Source: Haemaphysalis longicornis (Eukaryota; Arthropoda; Arachnida; Ixodida; Ixodidae). Taken from it: 64,000 nucleotides of DNA. The position numbers were made by a program, and so were the translations under genes. The notes under the pieces were generated by a model, which had not been told where the DNA came from, did not search any database, and saw only the letters and a program-made list of their open reading frames with translations. The DNA lies in the NCBI GenBank assembly GCA_013339765.2, contig CM023449.1, positions 22,050,888-22,114,887 of the forward strand, given 5' to 3'. Below are positions 44,134 through 55,360 of this stretch, in pieces. Position 1 is the first letter of the stretch. Each line of letters opens with the position of its first letter.

Positions 44134-44430
44134 CTACTCATTTTATTGTTTTTATATCTTACAGCGCTTAAGATTTCTGTGCGGCTCCATGTGATATGCC
44201 AACTACTCATTTTATTGTTTTAATATCTTGCAGCGCTAAGGAGTTTTGTGCGGCTGCTTGTAATATACCAACTACTCATTTTATTGTTGTACTATCTTTC
44301 CGCGCTAAAGATATCTGTGCGGCTGCTTGTGATATGCCAACTACTCGTTTTATTGTTTCAATACCTTGCAGCGCTAAAGATTTCTATGCGGCTGCTTGTG
44401 ATATGCCATCTACTCATTTTATTGTTTTAC
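44134..44430. repeat. 69-bp minisatellite, four units plus a partial
   Basis: Units begin CTACTCATTTTATTG at 44134, 44203, 44272, 44341 and 44410, exactly 69 bp apart. Because 69 is a multiple of three, all frames stay open and give apparent 23-residue protein repeats (PTTHFIV..AAC). Codon substitutions show no bias to conserve either frame, so I treat it as non-coding. Confidence 0.9.
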
Positions 44431-45227
44431 CGGCGCCTGGTGTCAGGCAACGGTGGAAACCCTGTGAGCATTTCGGGGGCTAGGGAGTGACGAACTACCC
44501 CACATGTTGCTGTGGTCCAGGGACTGGTGGCGGACGACCACTGCGGTGCCTTACTAGGACGGCAACTTTAATGTGACGGTTTTAGACACCATGAATGGCT
44601 GGTGAACGCCCTAGCGTTACGGAGGAAAGACGCCCAGTGGTTTGATGTCACTCGCATGGACTGTTGTTCTTTCACGTTGCTGGCTCGCAGAAACTTTCAG
44701 AGGCGCCCCGGGCCATCGCTCCCACCCCCAGCCTGCGATAGGACGTTCGTTGCGGGTCCGCCGACCCTGTCTTTCACTTTTTTCTTTTCAAGCAAGATAC
44801 TTTTAACGGTAGTTGTCGTCGTTAAAAAACGGTACTTCTGAAATTTTAACAAGCGCATACGATTTTCTGCTAGCCATAACGGCCACAAGAAGGTTCGTAT
44901 TCTGTTCTGTTCTTTCTTTGTTTTACCGTTCTGTGAAGAGGCGGTGTTAATTCTAATCTGCACGAGTTTATTTTATTCCTTTTTCACTAGTGACACACCT
45001 CTTGCTGTCCCTTCCACATTTTTTTTTGTTTCCGTCACCGCAGACAACGAGTCACTTGAGCAGTAGCTTAAGAAATTTTCTTTCTGACCTATTTACACAA
45101 ACGCTTTTACATGGCGTTCAAAACAAACGTTTTCCCTCCTGCTCTTAAACGGTGTCACATACCTTTTGCATTTCATAATTTGTTTAAAAGGTCCGACGCC
45201 TACAAATTGTTAATACTTGGCAAGTGT
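44431..45227. other. No gene recognised
   Basis: Short frames on both strands. No repeat border seen. It may include decayed flank of brat-like copy D. Confidence 0.35.
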
Positions 45228-45360
45228 GACCGCAGGAGTTGCTCAGTGGCTAAGCCGTTTGCTGCTGACCACAAGTGGCCTCGATCTCCCTTACCCACGC
45301 CCGTTTTTCTGAAGCAGATGGAAATCGAGAACGTCGGTGTATCGAGATTTTGATCCACGT
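45228..45360 (+). mobile_element. Decayed tRNA-derived SINE
   Basis: GAGTTGCTCAGTGGCTAAGC is a clear A box. The B box is degraded (GGCCTCGATCTCCC). The body TTTTCTGAAGCAGATGGAAA and GTGTATCGAGATTT match the Ruka body with substitutions. Old copy. Confidence 0.6.
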
Positions 45361-46092
45361 TTTATATCACCAGCTGGTTAAAATAAGTCTGCTGGCCTGC
45401 AACATAAGCTGCGCCTCGAAGCAGATATATAGTACGGGGCATCAAATGCGCCAGTTTTTTTTTTATGTGTTTACACGGAAAACAACAAAAAGGAAAAGGC
45501 GAATCACGTTGTTTTAAAATATTAAACAAAAAGTAAGTAAAACCGAATATGTAAAAAAAAAATCCAAAACATGGATATTGCTCTATACTTTTCTTTGCCC
45601 TGCCTTTCACAACCAAACGTGTCATCAATGCGAAGGAAGTGAGTTCCGTGGTCAGTTTTTGGAGACAGTACAGTGGACAAGTTCCGTTTTTTACAGATAC
45701 AAATAACAGCAGATGTGTCAGGGAAAACTGTTAAGGTGCGCACTTAATCCCTTGGCAAGAAACTGCAGCCCTCGACCTTGTCTTGGAAGCAGAAACAGTA
45801 ACAAAGCAGATGTCACGTGCAGAAAGGCAGGCCGGTAACTCACACTGTCCCATTCGCCCAGCGATCATCATTTTCTGCTTGTTCTGCAGTTTTGTCTCTT
45901 TCAGATCTGCTTTTTTCGAAGGTGCACTTGTACTGACTGCCCAACTCGCTACATTACTTCTACTGCTACTCGTTCCGGAGGGGAGTACTGCTGTACGCGA
46001 ATTAAAGAGCGCCTACCCAAAAAAGTTCCATCTCATACTCCGCGCGTCAAATTTCCCTTGTAATGTAATGCGCGCATTACAATCTGTAAGAA
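45361..46092. other. No gene recognised
   Basis: The long plus frame 45783-46316 starts here but crosses the hairpin at 46093-46137, and its Arg-rich end has no domain. Not accepted as a gene. Confidence 0.35.
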
Positions 46093-46137
46093 ACCGGCAG
46101 CCAGCCGGAGCCACTAAGGCTCCGGCTGGCTGCCGGT
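46093..46137. repeat. Perfect 20-bp-arm hairpin, 5-nt loop
   Basis: ACCGGCAGCCAGCCGGAGCC at 46093-46112, loop ACTAA, then its exact reverse complement at 46118-46137. Very GC-rich, so very stable. Confidence 0.95.
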
Positions 46138-47136
46138 GGAGGAGGAGGCGAGTGGCGTTGCCGAAGGCACCGGGGCGCCGTACGCGATTTTTCGCCAGCG
46201 TTGCGCTCCCACCCTCGTATCCCTCGTATCGTGGAAGTACTGTCGCTGTTCAAAGCGACACGATACGTAGATCCCATGCTCACGGAGCACCTTCACGAGC
46301 TGCGAGCCGAATTTGACGCTTACCGCTGGAACCACGACAGGCTTTGCTCGAACGCGCCGCCGTAAACATTCACAAGCACGGAGCGGCCTACGGGTGCGTG
46401 GTGTGTGCCAGGTGTGCTTTGACGATTGCGTTTCCAATTTTGCTGGGAGTTATCGCGCCACCTTCCCTTTGCATCATAGCGCCGTAACGAGTGTCCCATC
46501 AGCTGAGAGGTTGTGCGAGAAGCTTTGGTTTCGTTCGCGTGCGCATTTGCATACATTCGCATTATCGGTGCTCCGGCATGGTGGCACGTTGTACATGCCA
46601 CAATTGTCGTGACGATGTCTGTTTTGCGTTGCTGTCTCCTTCAGTGCATTAGAAAAGAAAAGGTGCAGAACCACTGACGTTGGGTGCGGGCGCGGGAAGA
46701 ACAAATCATTTTCCGCCTCGCGTCGCAGGCAGAACGCGGGCTGGTTGTCCGAGTACTGCTCAATCCGTGCGATAGGTATATGGGTAACGAACGCTAAATT
46801 ACGTCTGGGAGGTGAAAATATAAAATTACCAGAATCAAGGAAGTGAGGTGTGTTTGTGAAATAAAATGCGAGGCACGGATGTCGTACTCTGACATCTCCG
46901 CTTTTGCACTGCGGCGGAACACGACAAACCCGAATACCCGGACGGCCCGGCAACCAAACGGAACGACGCAGCATAGCGCGGGCAGGCGGACGGCCGCGTG
47001 AGGCGCAAAGAACTACCGCTTGCCTATCACGTGAGGCAGGGCATCTCCCATCAGTCTTTCCTTTTTATTTTTTATGACTAGGCTTCACGATAGTCACGTG
47101 ACGCTCCCTCCTAAACTTTTATTTCCTCCATGGCAT
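46138..47136. other. No gene recognised
   Basis: Moderately GC-rich with overlapping short frames; no domain. Confidence 0.35.
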
Positions 47137-47362
47137 AGAAGCAGCCCCGCGCTTCCGTCGGCGTTTTTCGCTTCCGTTCTAAAGATCTTGGAGGTGTGTG
47201 GCACCACTGCCTATTCGGAAGCGCTTTCGCGGCTTCGTCGGTCGTGTTTCAACTGAAAAAACCAAGTTCGCCAGAGCGCGCTCGCATTGCGGGGGCAGCC
47301 ATGTTAAAATTCCGCCCGGTAGCGTAAGCTGCCGCGACGGTCCGCTAAGAGGCCCCGGTCAG
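47137..47362 (+). repeat. Third dispersed copy of part of the 18.4/22.1-kb duplication
   Basis: GCATAGAAGCAGCCCCGCGC to GACGGTCCGCTAAGAGGCCC matches 22230-22442 (and 18519-18727) with moderate divergence, showing that part of the long duplication is itself a dispersed repeat. Confidence 0.75.
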
Positions 47363-47531
47363 TAGAGAGTTTTAGTTTGGCGTTTTTACGCTCCGCTCAG
47401 CAGCTAAGCGGTAGCGGGGCCCCGCTCCGGTATCGCCGGTAGCGCGCTAGCGTACCACGCATGCGCAATGGCGCTCCCGCTTGCTATCGGAGCGGAGCGG
47501 ACCTTCAGAAACAGTCAGCTAAAACTCTCTA
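47363..47531. mobile_element. MITE, AGAGAGTTTTAG family, complete
   Basis: The left end TAGAGAGTTTTAG continues to ACGCTCCGCT; the right end is CAGTCAGCTAAAACTCTCTA. Inverted ends of about 35-40 bp with gaps, with TA at both borders. The interior is a CG-rich AGCGG / CCGCT palindrome series. Related partial copies lie at 18720-18852 and 22440-22566. Confidence 0.7.
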
Positions 47532-47689
47532 GTGTTCAATTGTCTGGAGGGGAAAGTGCGCGAGCGGGTACGAAGTTGATGGTACGTGAAAGAAAAAAAA
47601 AAAAAAAAAGCCTCAGTTGCATTGACTGTGCAATATCAACCGCGGAGGGTTGAACCGTTTCGACATAAACCGGTAACCCTTATTTCTTT

Positions 47690-47815
47690 TTTCGGTTCAG
47701 TTCCAGTTCGGCTTCAGCCTGCTCAAAAAATAATGGTTTGGGTTCGGGTTCAGTTCCGGCAAAAATACCGGTTCAGTTCCGATTTTCGGTTCGGTTCGGT
47801 TCCGGTTCGACACCC
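47690..47815. repeat. GGTTC-rich simple repeat
   Basis: GGTTCGGTTC, GGTTCAGTTCC and variants recur over 125 bp. Confidence 0.75.
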
Positions 47816-47849
47816 TGATATATATATGTGTGTGTGCGTGTGTATCTGT

Positions 47850-48190
47850 GCAGGTGTCTTTTTTGCCACCATTGTGTCATATACCTTGATGTATATTTAA
47901 ATATCTAGTGTTTATATGTATTTGTCCTTTACTCTTGTTTAACTCCTCGTTTTTTCGTTTCGTTTTCTTTCACCTATTCGTTGTATTTTCCTTCTTCATC
48001 TTGCCTATGTGTTGTATATACGTTACATGTTAACCTCCTCTCCTCTCCACTTATTCCTATGTACTCTTTCCTCCCTATCCCACCTCCCCTACACCAGCAG
48101 GCGTTCCGGTGCCCGCCCCTAGGCGAGACAATTTACGCCTGCTGGTGGAACTTTCCTCTCCTTCTATAGTTCAATAAATACGTACATACA
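47850..48190 (+). mobile_element. LINE-like 3' UTR with terminal stem-loop
   Basis: Pyrimidine-rich non-coding sequence ends in a stem-loop: CACCAGCAGGCGT (48092-48104) and ACGCCTGCTGGTG (48135-48147) are exact complements. This is followed by AATAAATACG at 48173 and a (TACA)n tail. That is the layout of a non-LTR retrotransposon 3' end. No coding part precedes it. Confidence 0.5.
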
Positions 48191-49884
48191 TACTATATTG
48201 GTCATCGTCACTCAGCGAACGCTTCCGAACTGGGGATTACAGGCGGGCGCTTCGTCACACGACGGCCAAGGAAGCCGTGATCCTTGACGGTGTCTTCCGA
48301 TTAGCCGGACGGCCGCAAATCCTACTTCGGGAAAAGGGCTGAGCTGCGTGGCGTAATTATTGATGGAGTCTCTGGTCGGTGGGCTGGGGTTTTGAGATCC
48401 GAACCATGTGTATGAGTGAGGCGGCCTATAGTCCCCACCACGCGTGCAGGTTTCCTTGTATCTATCTGGGTGTTCCCACGGCATAAGGCGGAATGGGGGA
48501 TTGGGCTGGACTGGAAAAACATTTATGGTTCCTCTACTAGCAGCGGAGCTGTAGGACAAGTCGTAATTTTGGTGTTGCAGGAAAAAATACGAAGGAAATG
48601 CGGAGCCCTCGGGAGCGCGTGCCTTGCGGCTTCCGCCGAGAGTTACCAGCACGCGCAGTGGCTTAAGCAAAAAAAAATCTGACGAAAGCAACGAGGAGCG
48701 AGAAAATGTTGAGTGCGTGTGAGCGAGTGCCTCGCGCCGGCCGCCGAATCCCCGGTTCGCGCAGTGGCTTTAGCCAAAAAAAAAAAAAAAAGGACTCCAG
48801 CGTTAGTCGTCAAGGGCACCCTGCATGTAATGCTTGGCTTAAGGAAAACGACGATATCGATGCATATGACAATAACTACTACTAGCACAGCGCAAAGCAA
48901 CGGTGGGAGATGTAAATAAACAATTTCAAACTTCTACAAATGCGTGGTGGTGTGTCCTTCAATGCTCACCTATAAAGAAATCCTACACCTTCGCTATTGT
49001 TCAAGCATTGCAAGCCTCGCCAGTTGAGCTGGTGGAACTCTACAATGCTGAAGGTGACTTTGCATCCACTACTCACCCCGAAGAAGACGACGACTTCATC
49101 GATGCATACGATAACGATTACTATACTCGGTTACAACTCAAGAACGGCACCACCTCATGTAGCGTATCACTCCGCCGAAGCGCCGGACCAGTGACGACAG
49201 TGCGCGCGCGTTTTGAAAGGGGTTTGCTATGAATGCGTGATGTCGTCTGCCTTGTCTCACGCAGTTTGTTTGTCGTCACTGGAGTCGTTTATAAGCATAT
49301 TAAGTCCAAAAAATCACGAGAACGGCTCACGCCATGTTCAAAATATTCCCAGTAACGGCCTACTTGCGCCGCGCGGAGAACATCCGGCTACGGTGATAAG
49401 GCACAGCGGCTACTTCCGGTGCCGTTCTTAAGTTGTCACCGAGTATAGCACCGCAACTATGCAAATAAACAATGATACCGAAGCTTAACTATGCGTCCAG
49501 GATGGTCACCTACAACAGCTTCGCCATTTAAGTCTTGCGCGTAAATGCAAGCTTCCCCGAATATTTTTATTTTTTTATTTTTTGCAGGGCTGGGCGGCAG
49601 TCCAGCGGAATCTTGTGCCGTGATGCTACTACACCGCACTATTATCTGTCGTCTTGTGAGTAATCTTGGATCGAAGCTTCAGACGCCTCCAAGTGCAGTG
49701 ATGGGTAATTTCCTGATATCTCCAATGCGTGCCACGCCGTTCCCAAGTGGGTAGGAAAACCCAGAACTCTTTATTACACCTAGCGCCATCTACCTGTCTC
49801 CCTTGAACCTTCTACCGCGGCTGGTCCCAACGGCACCTGCTGTACTAACCCATTCATGGTCACGCTATAGAAAATGTGTTAATC
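48191..49884. other. No gene recognised
   Basis: A 159-codon minus frame (48691-48212) and a 109-codon plus frame (48903-49232) have no domain and no splice or start context of note. GC-rich patches and A-runs at 48669-48677 and 48776-48791. Confidence 0.3.
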
Positions 49885-50245
49885 GTTTAGTAGAAATCGT
49901 TTCGAGAAACATTGGGAACGCTCAGGGTAACGGACGATAATGTCGCTAATGCCAACTGGTCAGTGTCGTGTGAGACAAACCCAAAGCGCTGCACTACTGC
50001 GCAGACATAACAAGCATAGTGCGTGCAGTACCTACAGAGGTACGTAGTGGTACTTTTATGTTTGCGTGTACCTTCGTAACTCCCATCGATTGCCCCACCG
50101 TTGTTACTGCCATAAAATGAACGTGAATTACATTCCAGCGAAAATAGCTTGAGTTGGAAGCTGCTAAGCGCTGCTTGCGTTTTCTTTTCCCGGCCATCAG
50201 CCAATTCACAGCTACCCATAATACGTCCATAGTGCGAGAAATGAA
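49885..50245 (-). mobile_element. TTAA-type inverted-repeat element, copy f, partial
   Basis: The reverse complement aligns with the middle of copies a and c (GAGGGTACGC-free region: ATAATACGTCC / ATGACGTATTATG, TCAGTGTCGTG, GTAGTGCAGCGC-type stretch, TTTCTCGAAACGATT). Diverged; no terminal repeat preserved. Confidence 0.5.
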
Positions 50246-51499
50246 CGAGCAGTAAACGAGAAAAGAAAACAAGCTAAAGGCGCAAAGAAAGTTAGTCGAA
50301 ACTTCTCAGTCTATTTCCGCTCCGTTCCTTTTATTTCTTTCCCATTCACGCTAAGCCACTCCTTCCGCTCTCCTCTTTTCGTCTTTTCTTATTAGCTCCG
50401 CCGACTAAAGCAAATTCTTTTTGGCCCCTCTTGCTAAGTGGTTATGAGCCATTTTTTGTGGGCCATCATAATCACCTCCCTTATCATTGTTCTCACCATG
50501 CGAGCCTCTCACCATCGAAGCCAACCGCTCAAATAGGTTGGTTCATTGGGAACCTGAGATGATATCTGCAGGGAACTTGGCCAAGAAATGCCCGTGAAGA
50601 TTAGGCCGTGACCTGGTTTATTTAACAAAAATAAAGGAAGAGAGAAACCAAGAAAACGAGAACTAAAACATCATAGAATGTAACTGAAGAGTCAGTAAAG
50701 AAAGAAGGAATTAGGACATCTGCCTAGAATGGCAGCCGAACCATCGGTGTAACGAAAGAATGGAACAAAATGGATATTTGAGCGAGCTTGATGAGTGTTC
50801 ATGCTGAAATGTTACAGCGCAAACAGACGGAGAACAGATAAGAATGCACAAGTCGAGTCATCGAGTCAGCGCCCGTCCGATGCAATGTTCTCTGTCCTTA
50901 GTCTGTCTGCGTTGTAACACTTCAAAAGAATGAAAAGCAAGCACAACACGTATGGGGCGAATTCCTACCCAGCTGCAAAAGAACAACAGTAGCGGGTAAC
51001 GGGAGAATAAGCTGATTGGTAGTATAATCAAGGTGTATGCATCGCATCGAGAAAAAGCTGCGGCAATTTAAAAGTAGTTCGTGGTTCACGCATACCCCTT
51101 CCGTCGTCTTCCCAAGCAGTTATTCAACCCGCTCGGGGGGTTAGCCAGTGATCATTAATTGATTACCAGCCTTCATGCAGCCATTGCGTAGTAAATTATC
51201 AATGAGAATTTACTTCTTACCTTGCTTTGTTTTGTGAGTTTTGACAGACCATCACTAGCATAAAATGAAAGGCCGGTAATAGCTATCTCCCAGGTGCCTC
51301 AACTTTTTTCGCAAGTTGAATTTGTTGAGAACGAATCTCTCCATTCCCCCCCCCCCTCCCCATCCCAGCTTATTGCGTTTCTTTCACCGTTCGAGTAAAC
51401 AATCTTCTGGGACACACTCTCAAGCAGGCACAGGGAAAAAAAGCTTTGGCAAAGACAGTAAAGCAGAAATTATGCTTATCGCCATCGTGATCATTCGAG
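50246..51499. other. LINE 3'-end remnant at 50424-50510, otherwise nothing
   Basis: TGGCCCCTCTTGCTAAGTGG and TTATGAGCCATTTTTTGTGG align with the conserved LINE 3' end at 41889-41935, followed by a CATCATAATCACC tail. The rest has no feature beyond short frames. Confidence 0.4.
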
Positions 51500-52690
51500 C
51501 GATTGGAACCGCCAAACGTCACCCCCGAAGCTCCTCGGTAGCTGCTTTCACGCGGTTCTACGCCGAAGAACCTGCGTACCATGAAGTTCAAAGTCCGGGA
51601 AACTTAAGGTCCTGGCGGTCATCGCATTTTCGGTGACTTAAGGCAGCCGGTCCCCAAATGCGCACAACGACACGGATACTCCAGTCCGGCTGTCATCAAC
51701 TGTTAGGCCCAACACAGGCTCGCATCTGGGTTTATTCAAACCGGCGCCGTAAGGTTTCACAGCACGACCATCTCGACGACCGCAGGCGCAACTAAACCTA
51801 CTCGGCTTGCCTTCTCCCAACGAAGCCCCAAATGCAGCCTTTGCCCCGACGGCGTCGCATACCTTACTCGGGTTCCCGGCAAGCATCTGGTCAGTCTTTG
51901 GCTTTCAAGGAACGAAGCAGGGATAAGATTAAAGCCCTGCGGCCCAGCCACGAGAGCCACCGGTCGCAGGCAGAAGCACGGCGAGCTGGCTTCCTATAAG
52001 GCACACTCCCTCCAGCAATCAAGACACTGCCATCCTCGGACGAGAGACCGGTCCCGGCGGCATCGGTGTCAAACAAAATGAGTCCGACACCGTTTGCCCG
52101 GTGTTCTGATAGCGCCATAATCCCGCTCAAGAACTGCGTTATGGCTCACCAGTTTACATGCTGTCTTCATGACCATACAGATGTGACTCTGACGGAGCTG
52201 CTGAGTAACCCGAAACGGCCTGAGGACGACGCCTCAAGAAGACTCAACCCCATGTTTTCGCCACCGTTCAGAGGACCTGCGCTATTTCTTCCGCTTCTGC
52301 AGCCAGCCACTCTGGGAAGAACGTGGGACCACCGAAATACGGTGCATGCCCTGTAGCCAAGTGATGATACCTGCCCGAGTCGATCGATGTGGCAGCTTAG
52401 CCTTCAGTCATGCCTTTGGCAGGTTCTGGAAGTTGGGATGCCCGATTAACCTCCAGTTTTCCCACGCTGTGGTCGTGAACGATCGGTAAATCTTCAACTC
52501 GGACAACCCGACTTTGTCCTGGTGTCCGACTACCGGCACCGTTGTTGAGAGAGACTAGCGGCGATCACGTGTCTGCGTCATCGGGTTGTGCATCATCAAC
52601 GTCTGGCGAAAACTTTAAGGTTTGAGGTCAAGGACGTCATTGGCATTGGTATTTCTCTTACAAAAGGTGGTTCGGTTCATCTGACCCGCA
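51500..52690 (+). pseudogene. brat-like B-box/NHL sequence, copy C
   Basis: Diverged copy. A B-box 1 trace AHQFTCCLHDHTDVTLTELL at about 52144-52203 matches AHEFWRRFRG..VATLQAL of copies A and B. B-box 2 trace HRSEDLRYFFRFCSQPLWEE at about 52262-52321. NHL trace FWKLGCPINLQF, then AVVVNDR and SDNPT at about 52425-52505. A tail at 52575-52620 (TGCGTCATCGGGTTGTGCAT) matches 32419 and 36240 regions. All parts lie in order but in different frames. The distance from B-box 2 to the NHL strand is again only about 35 codons, the same shortened architecture. Confidence 0.55.
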
Positions 52691-53295
52691 CGAACTAAAT
52701 CGGGTACTCTGTGAGCAACGTTCTGGTGTAGATATGGTATATCGGACATTTTATTGTATCCAGTATGTCCTGATTTCTCTGCATACACGTCCGCGTGGTG
52801 CGCACTGGGTTATGCATTTGTGCGCCTGTATTTGTGCCTTAACCTAATTTGTGTTCAAATGAGGAAGTTTGCGGAAAATTAAACGAAGCAGTGATTTATT
52901 GGGAACAAATTGCAATCCGTCTTCATTTATTTCTCATTGATCGTTTAACTGCGTTTTTCGCTGCCGACTGAACGTACCGCAAAGCCAGGAGTATTACGAA
53001 AAAAAAAACATCCAAGATTTTTAACGCAGTAAGGCAGTGTTATCACCTTAACCCGACTCCTGTTGTACTTTGCCCGGTCAGGGCATGTGTACGGAGAATA
53101 AACTTCCGGTGTCATGTGTAGAAGCCCAGTTCGAATACCTCGGCACAAAATGTTCCCTAAGAATTTGCGTTAGGTAATAGTGATCATAGGTGCAAGATGA
53201 AAAACAACAAAACACGGTCAACGACCCAGAAAGTTATCCGCTAATTTTCCCGCCAGCTGATGTTAATATCAATTTCGTTTTAAATTATCGCGCTC
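52691..53295. other. Flank of copy C, nothing else
   Basis: GGGTTATGCATTTGTGCGCC at about 52807 faintly resembles the flank of copies A and B (GAGTTATGCACCTGCGTATG at 36737). An AATAAA lies near 53098. Confidence 0.3.
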
Positions 53296-53655
53296 TTTTA
53301 GATGCGACGGCATCTCATTCGGTCGCCTTGCCCCTCCATACGGCGTTGTCGTTGTCCGTCCACACCCCTCCCCCATTCTCCTCGCCGCGCGAGCTGCGCT
53401 CTCCGCCGCTCACCCCCTCTCCTCTCCGATAGCGAGCACTCTCTCGCGAGGGGCATTGGATTGGATTCGATTGGCTTGGATTGGATTGGATTAAAGTGGA
53501 TTGTGTTGGATTGTGTTGCGTCATAGCCGCGGCAGGGATTTCACGGCATGTTTCACGCGATGGGAGAATCAACCTAACGGAAACAACAACGGAACCCCCT
53601 ATGCGTCGCATCTACACAGGGTTTCCCGCGAGGGGAGGTGGGAGTAATTTGTTTT
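53296..53655. mobile_element. Diverged relative of the TACACCATCTTCCCG MITE family
   Basis: 53299-53405 matches 59330-59435 (AGATGCGACGGCATCTC, CCCTCCCCCATTCTCCTCGC). 53604-53655 (TATGCGTCGCATCTACACAG, TTTCCCGCGAGGGGAGGTGG) matches the right arm of the MITE at 59735-59923. A (GGATT)n tract lies between at 53457-53518. Confidence 0.5.
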
Positions 53656-55254
53656 TTAACAACTGCGCCAATCCCTGTCTGCAGATGTCAGCCAGTGTGT
53701 GGGCATATGTTTCCAAGAAAGACCACAAAAGGGTGCTGGGATAGGCCTTTCAGCGGCAATCTGTGAATACTAACCCAGGAGGCCATTTAATGGACAACAT
53801 CTAGACATCACGACAGTTGTCGTGAACTTGTGATTTCTTTAACCCGGTCTATAACCCTTTCTTATGTGAACTAGAGTAGCCGGGGGCGTACTCGCTCCAA
53901 CATGTCCAATTAATAAACCAGTTCACCCTCAAGCTTCAACTTCAGGTGGTTATTATTGACCTTAGTACTCGTTTGCCAATAGTACTGATTTATTGAAGGA
54001 CAGATTTATTTAGCATCTGGTGAAAAAAATCACTGATTATTGGTGCAGCTTAAAAAAAAACACTAATTTAAGACCGGTTTTATTATTTGAAAATATTTTT
54101 GATAAAATGGAACGAATAATTATCATAGTGAATGTTTATAAATCATACAGTGCGTTGACCACTAGCTCAGTGAACTCGTAGTGAACACAGTGCAAAGTTT
54201 CGTTTTGTTCATTCCTCATCCAAAGGTCCCATGATCGATGCTTCAGACGGTCCGACATCCATCTCTCACCAACTATCCTGACACCGAGCTTTTCTCAATT
54301 TCGTGAATAAAAATCAGATTGTGATGCTTATACCAGGAATTATGCTTATACGAGTAGCTACACTGCCCGTACGCCGTTGCGTGTAGGGCTTTTTCGCACG
54401 GCTAGCGTGTCATGCAAAACAGCGGACACAAATGCTCGTAGTGCGGAGGAGCCCGCAGGGATCGCAGCACAACCACCAGGATTTGCCGAAAAAGGAAATC
54501 AAGGAAAGCAACAAAGGCGAGTTGCGGCCGCCGCAGAGTTTATCACTAGCTTACCTAGCGTGAAATCTGGCGCTAGTGTCGACGTGATTCTGCGAAAGCG
54601 CTCCGTGTCTCCGTGTTCACATTCAGAAGCGCTTCACTAGAACCGTACTTTATCGTTACTCACCAGAAAGCCATTCAACCGCATGGTGGGCTTCTCAAGC
54701 TCCTGAATCTTGGTTTTGCTTTCTAACTGCATTCATGCCAGGTTTGACTGTCGTTGCCTTGAAGCTCTGTTAACCTGCGAGTGCCAAGCAGACCACTGCG
54801 GCTGCATGGCTGCTTTCGTGTTGACAGAACACTGAGCCTGGCACCAGCTAACCGATGCCAACATGCCTATAACAGTCTGTTTCGATCTTACGTCGACATT
54901 TTCTGCAACGACATGGTTCTTTAAACGCTCCTTGAAAAATTTGACATTTTGAATGCGCATGTTGTCGAGAGGTCGCACATGCACTTCTCCCTCTGTTCTT
55001 GTGTTTCTGCGCTAAAAGCTCCATCTTGATAACGCTTGTTTTTGTTGATTAGGGCGTCCTCTTCACACAACCGCCGATCTTTTGTCATCCAGAAAATATT
55101 TTCGCTTCTTTGATCATTCTGCTTCGTTTATATATCTACACATTCATTTTTACCCATTTTTGAAATATTTCCCTTCCTATATGTTGTCTTTTGTATGCCT
55201 TATATTCATGTACCCAGTGCTTCACCCGAGAAGGCCCTTGCGCTGTTGGTGAGC
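53656..55254. other. No gene recognised
   Basis: AT-rich with short frames. No terminal repeats or domains seen. Confidence 0.4.
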
Positions 55255-55360
55255 CTTCAAACAAACAAACAACAAAAAAAAACAAACAACAACAAACAAA
55301 AACAACAACAATAAATAACAAATAAATAAATAAATAAATAAATAAAATAAATAAATAAAG
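55255..55360. repeat. (CAAA)n/(AAC)n/(AAAT)n tract
   Basis: About 100 bp of A-rich simple repeats. The ordered CAAA, AAC, AAAT blocks could be a retroposon tail, but no body upstream is recognised. Confidence 0.8.

Noticed and set aside
44196..44483. Apparent protein with 23-residue repeats
   Set aside because: The 69-bp array keeps every frame open; substitutions do not favour this frame.
45783..46316. 177-codon plus-strand open frame
   Set aside because: Crosses a perfect GC hairpin, turns Arg-rich, has no domain, and lies in GC-rich DNA where long chance frames are common.
48212..48691. 159-codon minus-strand frame
   Set aside because: No domain recognised and no splice or start support; lies in mixed non-coding sequence after a retroposon 3' end.
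50424..50640. Left end of brat-like copy C or 5' end of TTAA element f
   Set aside because: It aligns better with the LINE 3'-terminal block at 41889-41935; resemblance to the brat-like unit start is weak.
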